IMG/VR virus record: IMGVR_UViG_3300030616_000017 | Coordinates: 1-64,000 of that record | Direction: 5' to 3' (one strand) | Source of the DNA: a virus | Length of the DNA stretch: 64,000 nucleotides | Part shown: positions 10,401-20,225 of the stretch, piece by piece | Numbering within the stretch: position 1 is the stretch's first letter | How the letters are laid out: each line of letters opens with the position of its first letter | Notes under the pieces: generated by a model | The model's input: only the letters and a program-made list of their open reading frames with translations | Told to the model about the DNA's origin: nothing | Databases searched by the model: none | Translations under genes and position numbers: made by a program

Positions 10401-13400
10401 GTGCACAATGGAGTTTAATTTTCTTTTATTCCAAACATTAGCAGACCCAAAATCTCCTGGTGCGTTCCCGGCATCAAAATATTCAATTACTTGAAGAAGC
10501 GGGGGAGAGTTTAAATTGTGATCTACAGTATAAGTATGAGAAATCTCATACTCATTAAGCTGAAGAACATGAAGATGAGAAGCTACAACGGTTCCAGTTA
10601 TGGTTCCACCATGAATTGCAATGGCTTGTGAATAAGCTGTATCAACCCAATATTGTAATTCTAGAGTACTTTCTTCTGTAAGAGTAAAATACGTTTTGCC
10701 TCCACACGTAGCACTGCTTCCTGAGCTGTTTCCATGATACTGCCCTGTTCCTTGTACAATTGTAGTTCCATGAGTTACGTCCTGCACTCTCGCTGAACTA
10801 TAAAGTGTGTACATAAAGGATTGACCAAAATCTAAGTAATATGTTCCCGCTGGAAGTGTGAGTTGATGATTACTTATATCTACTGTAGCCCCACTAATCT
10901 CATTGTGTCTATTGGTGTTTAGAGGCGTGGTGTTCCATTGATCCGCACCCGCATCAGCAACGCTCACCGCAGTTTCGTGAGTAAAAAGAACACCAGGAGG
11001 AAAATTGATATTGTTTACTTGATCTACTGAATAAGTTTGATTAAGAGCGTTTACTTGCCAAAAATCAATCCAACTATAAACTTCAATATCAATATCTGGA
11101 ATATAATCATTTGCATTTATCCCTAAATCATAATTTTCTGCAGCATCATTCATTACAGCTTGGAGTTCAATTACTGTTTCCCCTAATAATTCAAATTGTC
11201 CTCCTCCTGTACTACTAGTAGTGTGCTGATAGCTGGTGTGGGCATAACCACTCTGACCTGTTAAGAGAGTAATTCCGTTTGTTATATCCCGAAGTCTAGT
11301 TTGAGCCTCCCCAGAATGACGCAAAGGAACACTCCAATTAGTTCTGTATTTCCCCGCTGGAAGAGTTACTTGATAAATATAGCTAACATTATCAACAGCA
11401 AGGGAAGCTCCGCTAATTTCATTAACTTTAACCGTATTAAGAGGAACTTCAAACCAAACATCATTTGTAGTAGTAAAGAGCCCCTCTAATGAGTTGAGCC
11501 CTGCTGTCATATTGTGCTCTACTCTCATATATGGGTAACTAAAAATTACATCACCCATATTGAGTTTTTTGTAAGTTTGACTTATAGGTTCATATACAAG
11601 AAGATCAAGAGTAAGAGGGTCTTCTGTAGCTGAGCTAAAGTTAGCAAACTCCCCTCCTGATACTCTATACTCTGTTGCCCATTTAATTGTATTTGTATTA
11701 CGTACTTTAATAACATAAATAACAGACATATTGATAGGTCTATTTTCATCAGCTGTGGGAACTACAGTTGAAGCATTAAAATTAACATCTGCATAGTCAG
11801 ACCCACCAGAACCGCCAATATTAGCAGTTACCCCTGATAAGCTAAAAACCCCACTTGCGCTTGACCCTGTATAAAATCTAACATTATCAATAGTACCTGT
11901 AATGTTTCTAATAGCATCACTTTGCAACCAACCAGAACAGCTACTGCCCCTTAAAAATCTTTGAGCTGAATTGGTGTCAGGTAATGTTTTTCCGTTAAAA
12001 GGAGAAGAGCTATCACTAAGAACTTGTCCATTACACTTTTCAAAAGAAGGATGAATAGTGGCAGGAGGATAAATATAATACATATCTCCCGCTGTAGGAA
12101 AGGTATCATAATCAAGTGTAAGCTCTGAACCATTTATTACTGTTACTTTTCCGAATATTTCTTGAGTTGCATTATAAACAATATCCCCTACAGCCACATC
12201 ATAATCTTCAAAATTAACTCTTGCATCAATTAGCTTATTCTCTTCATAAGAAGAGGTGTAATAGTTTGTTCCATCTCCTATGCGAGGAGTATTTGCCATA
12301 GCTTCAAAGCTTTCATGCCAAGCTACGATTGCCCCAAGCGGAACTTCATCTATATTATCTTGAAATCCATTCCAAAGTTTCCAATAATCTTCGTCTGCAT
12401 CAAGAGCAGGATCATTATTAATGTTTGCATCTACAAGAGAAATATATAGATCATTATCAAGTGATACAATATTTCCTTTCATATAAACTTCTGATTCTGC
12501 CCATATAGAAGCTACACCATGGTCTCCTTGAGGACCTTGCTCCCCTTGTTCACCTTGTTCACCTTGTGGCCCTTCTACATTAACATAATTCCCCCAAGTG
12601 CCGTCAGGGTTTTTAAAACGAAGATTAGTTCCTGAGAATTCATGTTCAGGCGCATCCCCTGCTGGTCCTCTTAATTGTGTAGTTTTTAATCCATATACAG
12701 CTCTTAATTGATATGAGCCAGTGTCACCTCCCACAGTAAAGGAAGTGAAAGAAGTATATTGAATATATGCATCATAAAATGCCCCTGAATAAATAATAAG
12801 TCCGGGGTATTTGTCATCCGTATTTGCTAAAAAGAACTCTACAGGAATTAAACTAGAAGTAACATGCCCACTAGCATCATTATCCCCTACAATTAAAATA
12901 AAATCAAAATCATTCCAACTATATCCAGTAGGTAAATCATATGTACCGGATGTAGTAGTACCGTAAAAAAGCTGCACTATTCTATCATCATCTTCTACAT
13001 TTAAGAAATCAGCAATATCTTTTATAGTAGCATTTTTATAAAGATCAGTTGATGCATCCCATACAGCGAATTTATCATTAGAACTTAAAGATCCAATAGA
13101 AGAAAGGTTTTTAAACTCTGACCCATCACTTGTAATTTCATAATAAGTGGCAAGAGCAGTATCTACAGAATTTTTAATCTTAATAAGAGGAATAGCTGAG
13201 ATGTTTATTGGGTACGTATCTACACCTTCATGCTTAAATTGAAGATGTCGCGTTGACCCGCCTGCGTACAGTGTTATATCATCGCTATAAGTTCCATCAT
13301 CTGGTATGGTGATTTCATCATCACCGTCTGCTCCAGGTCGAAGGTTTTTAACTTGATATAAATTGTTAACTGACTCAGCTTGCAATCTACCTGCTGTTTG

Positions 13401-16400
13401 CCGTGCCCTGATAAATCTCTCTTCACCTATCATATCAATGAGGGTTTCACCATAAAAAGGGGAATCAACATCCTCTATAACTGAGCCATCTAGTTCCATC
13501 CAGCCAGGCTGAACATCGGGAGCAGTATACACTTTATAAGAAAAAGGTGCGGTAGTATCAAAAGAAGGCTCATAATCAAGCCCAATCTCTGTTTCAGAGG
13601 TAATAACCGTAACAGTAGCTGGGTATTCATAAATGGTGTCAAGAGCTAAATAAGCCACTTCTTCATCAGTTATTTCTCTATCATATAGAGCAACTTCTCT
13701 TATCATTCCCATAAAAGGATCAGTTCCTGGTGTAACTGTGGCTTCTGTGTTATGCCCAAGAACAATAGGACGAGAGGAGCCTGTCATTGCAGCCCCTGTT
13801 CCTGATCCTATCAATACACCATTCACCCAGAATTTATAAGCATCGGTGGCGTTATCTACTGTAAAAGCTACATGATGCCATTGGTTAACAGCAACGTCTA
13901 CTGACTCTTCTAGAGTTGATGCCATATTAAACTCAACAGTTTGATCTGGCCCTTCTCCTTGATGAACTTCAATATCCCAATAATCACTAACATCTCTAGA
14001 AATAATTCTTGCATTTGCATCTCCACTTTGAGTAGTAGATTTAAACCAAAGAGCAGCAGAGAATTTACCTGAACCTGTTCCAAAAGCGTTTCCTGCATCT
14101 GTAGCATCTAATAATTCTATATAAGCTTCATCGCCATCAAAGTAAAATGCTTCAGTACCAGAACCAGTATCACTCCAAGTAACTCCTCCGTTAAGTGTTC
14201 CCCCTATTTCATTATCACTCATATCAAGAGCAGAGCCATTAAGAGGTATCCAAGCTTCAAGATAAGAAGTTACATCCTCTCTATTATACAAAGAAGTAAT
14301 AGTAGTAAAATCATGGGCAAAGGAGAAGATACGAATTTCATTCATCTCACCATCAAAATAATTCTCAAAAGTAGACCCATTATATGGCTCTCCAGCATCA
14401 AACAGACTGGAAGACATATACGTTCTACCGATATAGTTATCTGTATTATCAGCTCCCGCCGTGCCTATAGTTCCAGTAGATGTGGTATTAACAAGTGAGC
14501 CATCAATATAAAGCTTAATTTCATCAGTAGTCTCACTCCAAGTAGCAACAACATGGTATTCTGTTCCTGCAACTACAGAGCCTCCTTCTACCATTTTCCA
14601 TCCTGCGTTTGTGTAAATACCAAATGAGAATTTTCCGTCATGAATAGCTAATACTCTATCTCTTGCGTCTTCGGTGAAAAATAGAAATGCTTCTTGGGTA
14701 ACACGAGGAGTAACCCAAACAGAAAGTGTTCCTTCATAACGTGTATTATTATAAAAAGCATTTCCAGGCTGTATCCAACCATCAACACCATCAAATACAG
14801 CAGAAAGATCATTCTCATATTCAATATACGTAATATCATTCTCTATGGAGGCATTGTATCCATTACCGCTTGAATCATTAGCATCACCGTCTGCTGTATA
14901 ATAAGCCTCTCTATCCACAGCAACGCTATTAGCATCAATCTTTAACCATACAATATCACCAATTTCTACATTAGTACTTTCAAAGGTAGCAGAAGAATCG
15001 GTTATTTTTGCTGAAGCTGATCCTGTATCTCTTATACCACTTTCTTTAACTACTTTACTTTTAGCTTCAAAGCTCTTATCCCAATATATAATCGATCCAA
15101 GAGGGAGCTCTTCTCCTCTTTCTGATATACTGTATTCAGTCCATTTAGAAGAAACTCCGGGCTCATCCCCTGCTGTAGTAGCTTCTGTAGCTTTATATAA
15201 CACACCATTATGTTCTACAATAGCATCTTCAGAATAAGCAATTAGAGCACTCCATTGAGAAGCAAACCCAATAATACTTTCTCCATCGTCGCCTTGCGGT
15301 CCAGCCGGTCCTTGCGCTCCCGTATCTCCCTTCACACCTCGATATGTTTTGGGGCGAATAACTACATTATACCAATAAGCTTCTGTGGAGAGAGGGGCTA
15401 CATTTGCGCTATCACTCTCTGTTTCAATTCTTCCTATACCATTTGTAGCTGTTCTAATCCTAATAGTATTATTGTCGACATAATATGGTTGCCAACCTAA
15501 GTTTTCAGCATTCGCTCCTTGTCCCTCTGAAGCCTTAAATATAAAATCGTTTCCATCTTTTATGAATACTTGAATATCCAGATCTTCAAGAGCAAGATTA
15601 AGACCATGAGAGACTGAGCTTCCTAGTGAATCCCCCAAATACTGATCCGTCCAATCACTACAAGCCACCCATCCTGTTGTATATTTGTCTTTAAGAGTTC
15701 TAGGGTTAAGATATTCATAAAAGGTATCAATCTCTACTGCTTTATACAATCCTGTACTTTCATCATAGATAACTAATTTATCAGGATCAGAGAGAGATGT
15801 AAGAAGTGAAAGTGTATGAAAAGAAGTACCGTCTATTCTATAGTATTGAGCAAGCTTAGTTTGTGTTCCTAATTTAATTTTGAGAATGGGTATTGCTGAG
15901 ATGTTAATAGGCCGAGTTTCTTCAGCAGTTTGAGGGGCACCGTTTCCAAACTCATCCTCGATAGGAGCAGATCCTGTTTTACCCCAATCAGCTGCATTAG
16001 TACTTGGAGGAAGTCCTCTAAGTATATATGCGTCATCTGTTGTATTATCGTCTTGAGTTACGGGCACATCGTCTTGATCAAAGGTTCCTCCTGCTGTCCC
16101 ACCAACCTTATTAAACAAGCGCCAATCGTGACCTTGAAATGCATGACTCTGCAATCTACCCGCTGTGCTTCTTGCTCGTATAAATCTTTCTTCCCCTATT
16201 ATATCCTCAACAGTAAGTCCATCAAAAGGAGATTCCGAATCATTAATAACAGAACCGTCCATTTCAATCCAACCAGGCTGAACATCAGGTTCTTCATAAA
16301 TTGTATAAGTAAAAAAGAAGCCTACTAATGGTTCATAATCGAGGGTTATTTGAGTTTCACTGTCAACCGATACAACAGTACTAGGAACAGTTAGGGTTTC

Positions 16401-17996
16401 CTCCATTGTCCAGGAAGGCCCGGAAGAAGTACCATCGGTTCCTCCTGTAGTAGCTGATATGGTGGTTCCTGTTCCATCATCTATCTTCCAATAATAATCA
16501 AGATCGGTTTCTGTTCCTTCTAACCTTTCAAACATAGAAGAAGGTGTTTGTACTCCATCCCACACTCGAAAGTCACTGATAATACCGTTAAAACTTCTAT
16601 TATCTGCTCCTGTTCCGAAGCCTCCAATAGTTAGATTTCCATACGTAGTTCCAAAATCAATATCAATAGCTGAAGAAATATCCTCTACACCATTAACATA
16701 TACTTTTAATGAACTAGCATTATACGTAACAGAGAGGCGATAAATAGTATCATCAGATAATGTACTGCCTGTTTCATAGTAATGTGTTGATCCATCCCAT
16801 GACATAGTTTTAACTACATTTCCGTGAACACCTACTGAAAAAATAGTAGAGTTTGAAGCTTTAAAAATAGTAAAAATTCTATTATCTATATCCGGGTTTA
16901 CAGAAGTACTGTCAGTAATCTTTATAAGAGCTTCAATAGTAAAGCCACTATCACCATCATATGTCGTAAAAATACTATTAGAAACTCCAGTGTCTATTAA
17001 GTCATCTGTACCATCAAATTCAAGAGTTGGCCATTCTGTAGTCCAAAGAATATCTCCAGCACTTATTCCATCAGTGCTAAATGTTGCATCGGAATCAACT
17101 AGTTTGGTACTTGTTGAGCTATTTGTTCTTCTTCCTGTAGCTTTAACGGTTTTAATTTTTGCTTCAAGTGATTTATCCCAAAAAGCAATAGTACCAAGAG
17201 GAAGTTCTTCTGAGGGTTCAGGAAAAAGATACTCTGTCCAGTATGTAGGAGAGCTATCAGGGGTATTTCCTGTATTGCTATCTACAAGACTTACATAATA
17301 TTTATTATCATACGTTACTACAGCTCTTTCATCATAGGTCACACCAACTTCCCAAGCTATAGCAATACCATCTTCTCCATCAGTTCCATCGGCCCCGTCA
17401 GCTCCATCAGCTCCATCAGCACCTGCTGGCCCCGGATCTCCTTGTGGCCCTGCTGGACCTTGCAGATCAACATAGCTACCCCAACTTCCATTAGGGTTTT
17501 CAAATCTTAATTGAGTTCCACTCCATTCATGCTCAGGGGGTTCTCCTGGAGCTCCGTCCTCTCCATCTGCTCCGTCGGTGCCAGCCGGACCGCTTATATC
17601 AATCCAAGGTCCCCATGTACCTAAATAACTTTCAAACCTAAAAAGAGAGCCATCAATTTCATAATCAATAACAACAGGTCCGGGAGGCCCCTCCGGTCCT
17701 TCATCTCCTGTATCGCCTTTTTCTCCTTGGGGACCTTGGGGACCTTGAGGACCGGCAGGCCCTGTATCCCCCGTATCCCCTTTTAAATCAACATACGGCC
17801 CCCACGATCCTCCTGTATTTTGAACACTAAGAGATGTTCCATCCCAATCATGAGATAATACAAGCCCACCTCCATATGCAGCAACCCAGTCTTCAATTGG
17901 ATCAGTAACGTTGCGAAGATCGTCTTTATTCCCCGATATTCCTGTATTAGCTATTTGTAGTGCAATTACTTCATCAGCTAGTAAACCTGAAGCCAT
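7455..17996 (-). CDS. Giant modular tail fibre protein (3,513 residues)
   Basis: The largest gene in the window. Collagen-like Gly-x-y runs occur at residues 72-107, 136-152 and 180-210 and again near 1810-1825. Four copies of a short unit with G-x-W-G-x-Y/W-x-D/N flank them. Three chitin-binding-like units (W...Y...V...Y...P...W) precede three tail-collar-like domains (P-L-G-x-I, then G-W-I-E-M-D-G-S-V, then R-F-I-R-A-R). Three LamG-like lectin domains lie between these. The C-terminal part, from about residue 2165, is eight tandem units of about 168 residues, each with T-L-P-A-G-K-Y and R-L-Y-D-x-T. This is an adhesin for host recognition, trimeric if the collagen runs behave as usual. The DUF4376-like gene follows it. 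Confidence 0.9.
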   Translation of the reverse strand: MASGLLADEVIALQIANTGISGNKDDLRNVTDPIEDWVAAYGGGLVLSHDWDGTSLSVQNTGGSWGPYVDLKGDTGDTGPAGPQGPQGPQGEKGDTGDEGPEGPPGPVVIDYEIDGSLFRFESYLGTWGPWIDISGPAGTDGADGEDGAPGEPPEHEWSGTQLRFENPNGSWGSYVDLQGPAGPQGDPGPAGADGADGADGADGTDGEDGIAIAWEVGVTYDERAVVTYDNKYYVSLVDSNTGNTPDSSPTYWTEYLFPEPSEELPLGTIAFWDKSLEAKIKTVKATGRRTNSSTSTKLVDSDATFSTDGISAGDILWTTEWPTLEFDGTDDLIDTGVSNSIFTTYDGDSGFTIEALIKITDSTSVNPDIDNRIFTIFKASNSTIFSVGVHGNVVKTMSWDGSTHYYETGSTLSDDTIYRLSVTYNASSLKVYVNGVEDISSAIDIDFGTTYGNLTIGGFGTGADNRSFNGIISDFRVWDGVQTPSSMFERLEGTETDLDYYWKIDDGTGTTISATTGGTDGTSSGPSWTMEETLTVPSTVVSVDSETQITLDYEPLVGFFFTYTIYEEPDVQPGWIEMDGSVINDSESPFDGLTVEDIIGEERFIRARSTAGRLQSHAFQGHDWRLFNKVGGTAGGTFDQDDVPVTQDDNTTDDAYILRGLPPSTNAADWGKTGSAPIEDEFGNGAPQTAEETRPINISAIPILKIKLGTQTKLAQYYRIDGTSFHTLSLLTSLSDPDKLVIYDESTGLYKAVEIDTFYEYLNPRTLKDKYTTGWVACSDWTDQYLGDSLGSSVSHGLNLALEDLDIQVFIKDGNDFIFKASEGQGANAENLGWQPYYVDNNTIRIRTATNGIGRIETESDSANVAPLSTEAYWYNVVIRPKTYRGVKGDTGAQGPAGPQGDDGESIIGFASQWSALIAYSEDAIVEHNGVLYKATEATTAGDEPGVSSKWTEYSISERGEELPLGSIIYWDKSFEAKSKVVKESGIRDTGSASAKITDSSATFESTNVEIGDIVWLKIDANSVAVDREAYYTADGDANDSSGNGYNASIENDITYIEYENDLSAVFDGVDGWIQPGNAFYNNTRYEGTLSVWVTPRVTQEAFLFFTEDARDRVLAIHDGKFSFGIYTNAGWKMVEGGSVVAGTEYHVVATWSETTDEIKLYIDGSLVNTTSTGTIGTAGADNTDNYIGRTYMSSSLFDAGEPYNGSTFENYFDGEMNEIRIFSFAHDFTTITSLYNREDVTSYLEAWIPLNGSALDMSDNEIGGTLNGGVTWSDTGSGTEAFYFDGDEAYIELLDATDAGNAFGTGSGKFSAALWFKSTTQSGDANARIISRDVSDYWDIEVHQGEGPDQTVEFNMASTLEESVDVAVNQWHHVAFTVDNATDAYKFWVNGVLIGSGTGAAMTGSSRPIVLGHNTEATVTPGTDPFMGMIREVALYDREITDEEVAYLALDTIYEYPATVTVITSETEIGLDYEPSFDTTAPFSYKVYTAPDVQPGWMELDGSVIEDVDSPFYGETLIDMIGEERFIRARQTAGRLQAESVNNLYQVKNLRPGADGDDEITIPDDGTYSDDITLYAGGSTRHLQFKHEGVDTYPINISAIPLIKIKNSVDTALATYYEITSDGSEFKNLSSIGSLSSNDKFAVWDASTDLYKNATIKDIADFLNVEDDDRIVQLFYGTTTSGTYDLPTGYSWNDFDFILIVGDNDASGHVTSSLIPVEFFLANTDDKYPGLIIYSGAFYDAYIQYTSFTSFTVGGDTGSYQLRAVYGLKTTQLRGPAGDAPEHEFSGTNLRFKNPDGTWGNYVNVEGPQGEQGEQGEQGPQGDHGVASIWAESEVYMKGNIVSLDNDLYISLVDANINNDPALDADEDYWKLWNGFQDNIDEVPLGAIVAWHESFEAMANTPRIGDGTNYYTSSYEENKLIDARVNFEDYDVAVGDIVYNATQEIFGKVTVINGSELTLDYDTFPTAGDMYYIYPPATIHPSFEKCNGQVLSDSSSPFNGKTLPDTNSAQRFLRGSSCSGWLQSDAIRNITGTIDNVRFYTGSSASGVFSLSGVTANIGGSGGSDYADVNFNASTVVPTADENRPINMSVIYVIKVRNTNTIKWATEYRVSGGEFANFSSATEDPLTLDLLVYEPISQTYKKLNMGDVIFSYPYMRVEHNMTAGLNSLEGLFTTTNDVWFEVPLNTVKVNEISGASLAVDNVSYIYQVTLPAGKYRTNWSVPLRHSGEAQTRLRDITNGITLLTGQSGYAHTSYQHTTSSTGGGQFELLGETVIELQAVMNDAAENYDLGINANDYIPDIDIEVYSWIDFWQVNALNQTYSVDQVNNINFPPGVLFTHETAVSVADAGADQWNTTPLNTNRHNEISGATVDISNHQLTLPAGTYYLDFGQSFMYTLYSSARVQDVTHGTTIVQGTGQYHGNSSGSSATCGGKTYFTLTEESTLELQYWVDTAYSQAIAIHGGTITGTVVASHLHVLQLNEYEISHTYTVDHNLNSPPLLQVIEYFDAGNAPGDFGSANVWNKRKLNSIVHNDGSVPTGNVDLTNHQITLPAGKYYIEFSGNQYSTNHTVTRLYDATNGAELLKGKSVYAGHSAESIGSGIVETASSIVIELQQQWDSEEAANEIGPSGHPVWLYNAEIKIWTINTYDITETFTVSTDNNLNTPPLFMIEQRDSASTPTSTNTDQTWLPREFNTVAHDDSTGASLDVGNSQFTLPAGKWWIEWWENAYETQHAVDVLYDVTHGQIAIMGSRKYFNVDNIDGELIGAGYVEPTGDTVYELRHWGYTSGEDDRTWGRELVTVPVNYALNAQLRAWKVNTYDITENFTISRDNNINRPPQMLLEHRAGAGDEGGAIAADDTWTTRTLNTVVDNEIIGASLSSNQVTLPAGKYDISWVQDFYATQRSISRLYDITNSVILAEGIGTYALNTYGGSGKSVGQTTIDLLDETTIELQFAVDVNYSQVYASGLQMDNSRSLLQNETFASLRILQVEALEITREYNIQTLNTLNSPPLLHMEERHASGWTNPTTPTDDDWNTRSLNTSVLNEITGATFDSANYTFTLPAGRYFIEADFKSYRTERSRLRLYNVTTSTTELWGNSSFSGSGGGYADTSNTIAGVLVLTETSELRVDNYIQTSGSDGYVWGAETGTYEPVAYELYGRVMVWQQEALEITRTYDIENVNNINRPPILHAQQREGTGVVSGTMDTAATWETSELNTLVTNEIYSASMDTMNHTITLPAGKYDMNWYLTSYRTEHFSSRLYNVTTGATLLSGSSEMSNNGDYVASKSFGRGVIHLTEETTIRLERIGEFKTSDDDWGESVGDIFFVEHEIYADLWIEQVESYQVNRTINYDQNVEAAPLFQVEDRKAYNTDGGTFTAGAWRTRDLNTTVHNEISGASLDTGTAIITLPSGIYDVEIRCPAHDVNSHVARLYDTTNSSVLLRSANMAVGAGDYTANEAVIKGRISVLAEVEVEVQHICESTKTTYGFGLRGGDHFSVALPHETYTRAYFYKIGEIT
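7458..11520 (-). repeat. Eight tandem ~168-residue repeats in the fibre C-terminus
   Basis: Within the giant fibre gene the signature [I/V/F]-T-L-P-[A/S]-G-x-[Y/W] appears eight times, each followed about 25 residues later by [R/V]-L-Y-[D/N]-x-T or a close variant, and preceded in most copies by an L-N-T-x-V-x-[N/D] segment and a P-P-x-[L/F] link. The copies are diverged at both protein and DNA level, which indicates old duplications rather than a recent expansion. Confidence 0.85.
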
Positions 17997-18002
17997 ATAT
18001 TA

Positions 18003-18710
18003 TTATCCTCCAATTTTGACCTTTGTTGATTTTGCTCCGCTTATATCAAGCGTAATAGCAGAAGCAGGGGGTCCTGTTGAACCTGATAAAGGATCAGTAT
18101 GCGTATGTGTAGAAAGAGTAGTTATTAGTTGTTGTAATGAGGTGTTAAGCTGTGTCCAAAGCACTGCATTATCGCTCTCCCCCGCTAACGTTATTGCATC
18201 TGATTCTAAGTTCACTGCTCCGTCTACTATACTTAGTACTGTTCCATTTACGTTAAGATATATTTCTCCAGCATCGTTAACCACTAAATAGGTTCCTGTA
18301 CTTTGAATAATACCTACATCACCATTTACTGCATTGTGAAAAAATACCGTACCATCACTCAACAGCTTAAAGTTAATGTCAGGGTATGAGGAAGAAGATA
18401 ATTCAGCAACAGAACTTAATGAACTCTCTATTCCTTCATAATCGAACAATTCATCTAAATAAGCCCCTCCAATATAGTAAAAATACTTGAAGAGCTTATC
18501 TACTAGTACTTTAACTGTCTGCCCCTCCTCTGGAAGATGCATAGACACGTTAGTGCTATCGGAGCCCACCACGTACGGATCAGCCCACGGAAGAAGAGAT
18601 TCTTTAACATCTTTAAGCTCAGGAAGAATACGCACTTGTATTCTTCCTTTCTCATCTGGGTCGCTCTTATCTATTACTGTCGCATATCTTAGCAATAAGT
18701 CATTCATCAT
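18003..18710 (-). CDS. Baseplate spike protein, gpV/gp5-like
   Basis: 235 residues. Residues 1-80 form the OB-fold typical of baseplate assembly protein V and T4 gp5: D-K-S-D-P-D-E-K-G-R-I-Q-V-R, then L-P-W-A-D-P-Y, then P-E-E-G-Q-T-V-K-V. The rest is short beta repeats ending in S-T-H-T-H-T-D-P and V-K-I-G-G, as in spike needles. No lysozyme domain is present, unlike T4 gp5. It overlaps the hub gene by 4 nt, the usual hub-spike pair. Confidence 0.8.
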   Translation of the reverse strand: MMNDLLLRYATVIDKSDPDEKGRIQVRILPELKDVKESLLPWADPYVVGSDSTNVSMHLPEEGQTVKVLVDKLFKYFYYIGGAYLDELFDYEGIESSLSSVAELSSSSYPDINFKLLSDGTVFFHNAVNGDVGIIQSTGTYLVVNDAGEIYLNVNGTVLSIVDGAVNLESDAITLAGESDNAVLWTQLNTSLQQLITTLSTHTHTDPLSGSTGPPASAITLDISGAKSTKVKIGG

Positions 18711-19900
18711 AGTAGTGTTGCCTTTAGGTTATATGTGTTAGGAATTTGTACATACTTTCTTCCTACTATTATTTTAGTATAACCTTGATTCTCTTCGCCA
18801 TTCCAAACATGATCACAATTTTCTATAATATACTTTCCTGAATATCTTTTTGATAATTGCGTTTGATTTCCACTTCCAATAAATATATTCAGCTGAATAG
18901 CCTTACCTGATTGAAGCTTAGGGTGAAAAGGTAGTAAGCATATAAACCTATCTGTAAACATGCTCTTCTTCCCTTCATTGATCTGCCACCCTTTTAAGTT
19001 CTCTTTTGTTCCCGGATCTTCTTTTTCTTTTCCTACATAAAGAAAGCCTGTTTGAGTGGATGCATCCCCCGCTATAGGAAGAGAGAGGTTAGAGGCAGGT
19101 GGATGAGAGGTAATAAGATCTTCTACTGCTATTAACGACCCATCGCTTCTGCTTATAGAATAAATCTCCCTGTTTTTATACTTCCAAATATCTTTTAAGC
19201 TTGTTGTGTAGCGTTTTATTTCTTGCGTCTTCTTATATGTGTCACTCTGTTTTCTTTCTTTCTTTGTCCCCATCTCCACCTTATAATCTATAGTGGAAGC
19301 AATCGATTGGTTAAGAAGGCTCTTATAGTGCTTAAAATGGAATATATTGTCAGTGGTAACAAAAGAATAAAAAGGAGTATTGTCACTATTGACAGCGTAA
19401 GCATAAGGAAGAAGAATGTCATTAAGAAACTTAGCATCTGTAATAAGCGGTTGATACCAATAGTCATTGTTTCCCGTATCATCTATATCTACCCCTGAAA
19501 AATTAAATCTTGATACTAATTTTTTCACTACATTAGCTATCTTATCTTTGTAAGCGGTACTGCGTACTTGCTGAGCACTAAACCAAGCGTGAAGCAAACT
19601 CACCTCCACCGGCCCATTCAATAGACCAGGATGTGTAATCTCCTCCACCCTATCACTTATTAATGTATAAGGAGCTTTAATGTTTGTATTCTCAGCTCCA
19701 AACTCTATTCCTAATTCTTGTCCGGGAGTGGTGGTAAGATACTCTTGTAAAAACCCCGTCTCGTCTTGAAGAGTAAAAAAACCAGATGCATAGAGTGAGT
19801 AAATGCTATCGGAAATAGCAAAGGAGTAGAGAGAAGGATTGAGATCCACCTTCTGCCCATTGAATTGAATGTTTGTTGTATAGTACTCTATGCTTGCCAC
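18707..19900 (-). CDS. Baseplate hub protein, gp27/gpD-like
   Basis: 397 residues. Features of hub proteins: an early I-Q-F-N-G-Q-K-V-D strand, a segment T-P-G-Q-E-L-G-I-E-F-G, a central V-K-K-L-V-S-R-F...L-N-D-I-L-L-P-Y-A region and a late F-I-G-S-G-N-Q...Y-I-I-E-N-C-D-H-V-W segment. The hub receives the spike trimer encoded immediately downstream and the tube from above. The assignment relies on fold-like features plus position next to the spike gene. Confidence 0.7.
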   Translation of the reverse strand: MASIEYYTTNIQFNGQKVDLNPSLYSFAISDSIYSLYASGFFTLQDETGFLQEYLTTTPGQELGIEFGAENTNIKAPYTLISDRVEEITHPGLLNGPVEVSLLHAWFSAQQVRSTAYKDKIANVVKKLVSRFNFSGVDIDDTGNNDYWYQPLITDAKFLNDILLPYAYAVNSDNTPFYSFVTTDNIFHFKHYKSLLNQSIASTIDYKVEMGTKKERKQSDTYKKTQEIKRYTTSLKDIWKYKNREIYSISRSDGSLIAVEDLITSHPPASNLSLPIAGDASTQTGFLYVGKEKEDPGTKENLKGWQINEGKKSMFTDRFICLLPFHPKLQSGKAIQLNIFIGSGNQTQLSKRYSGKYIIENCDHVWNGEENQGYTKIIVGRKYVQIPNTYNLKATLL

Positions 19901-20212
19901 TTAAACTCTCTTATCGTAATAGAACTTTTCTAGATTTGCAAGAGAAGGAAGTACAATCTGTTTTCCAGGCTCTTCATCATAAATAAACCCTATGTTATTG
20001 AACCAAAATACAATATCATCTAGCTCTGCTATTCTATATTTCTCTAACATCATAATGTCAGGTCTTTTTATGTTATCAGCGGAGAGTTGATACTCTTCTC
20101 CTGGTTCTGTTGCAATAAAGTCTTGAGTAGGAATAGTAAAAATATCTTTATAATATGTACCGTCTTCTCCCTTTACTGAAGCTTCTTGTGCTAAATCGTA
20201 TCTACTTCTCAT
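19901..20212 (-). CDS. Small baseplate protein, gp53/LysM-like candidate
   Basis: 103 residues. The second half, R-P-D-I-M-M-L-E-K-Y-R-I-A-E-L-D-D-I-V-F-W-F-N-N-I-G followed by P-G-K-Q-I-V-L-P-S, resembles the LysM-like or gp53-type segment of small baseplate proteins, where a helix pair is followed by P-G-x-x-I-x-x-P. It sits directly against the hub gene with no gap. Assignment as gp53-like is tentative. Confidence 0.5.
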   Translation of the reverse strand: MRSRYDLAQEASVKGEDGTYYKDIFTIPTQDFIATEPGEEYQLSADNIKRPDIMMLEKYRIAELDDIVFWFNNIGFIYDEEPGKQIVLPSLANLEKFYYDKRV

Positions 20213-20225
20213 TGTCTAATCCTTT

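Noticed and set aside
15930-16328. A 132-residue plus-strand frame inside the fibre gene
   Set aside because: It is antisense to the collar and LamG region and shows no protein-like pattern.
18003-18710. Lysozyme domain in the spike, as in T4 gp5
   Set aside because: The protein is only 235 residues and moves directly from the OB-fold to beta repeats.
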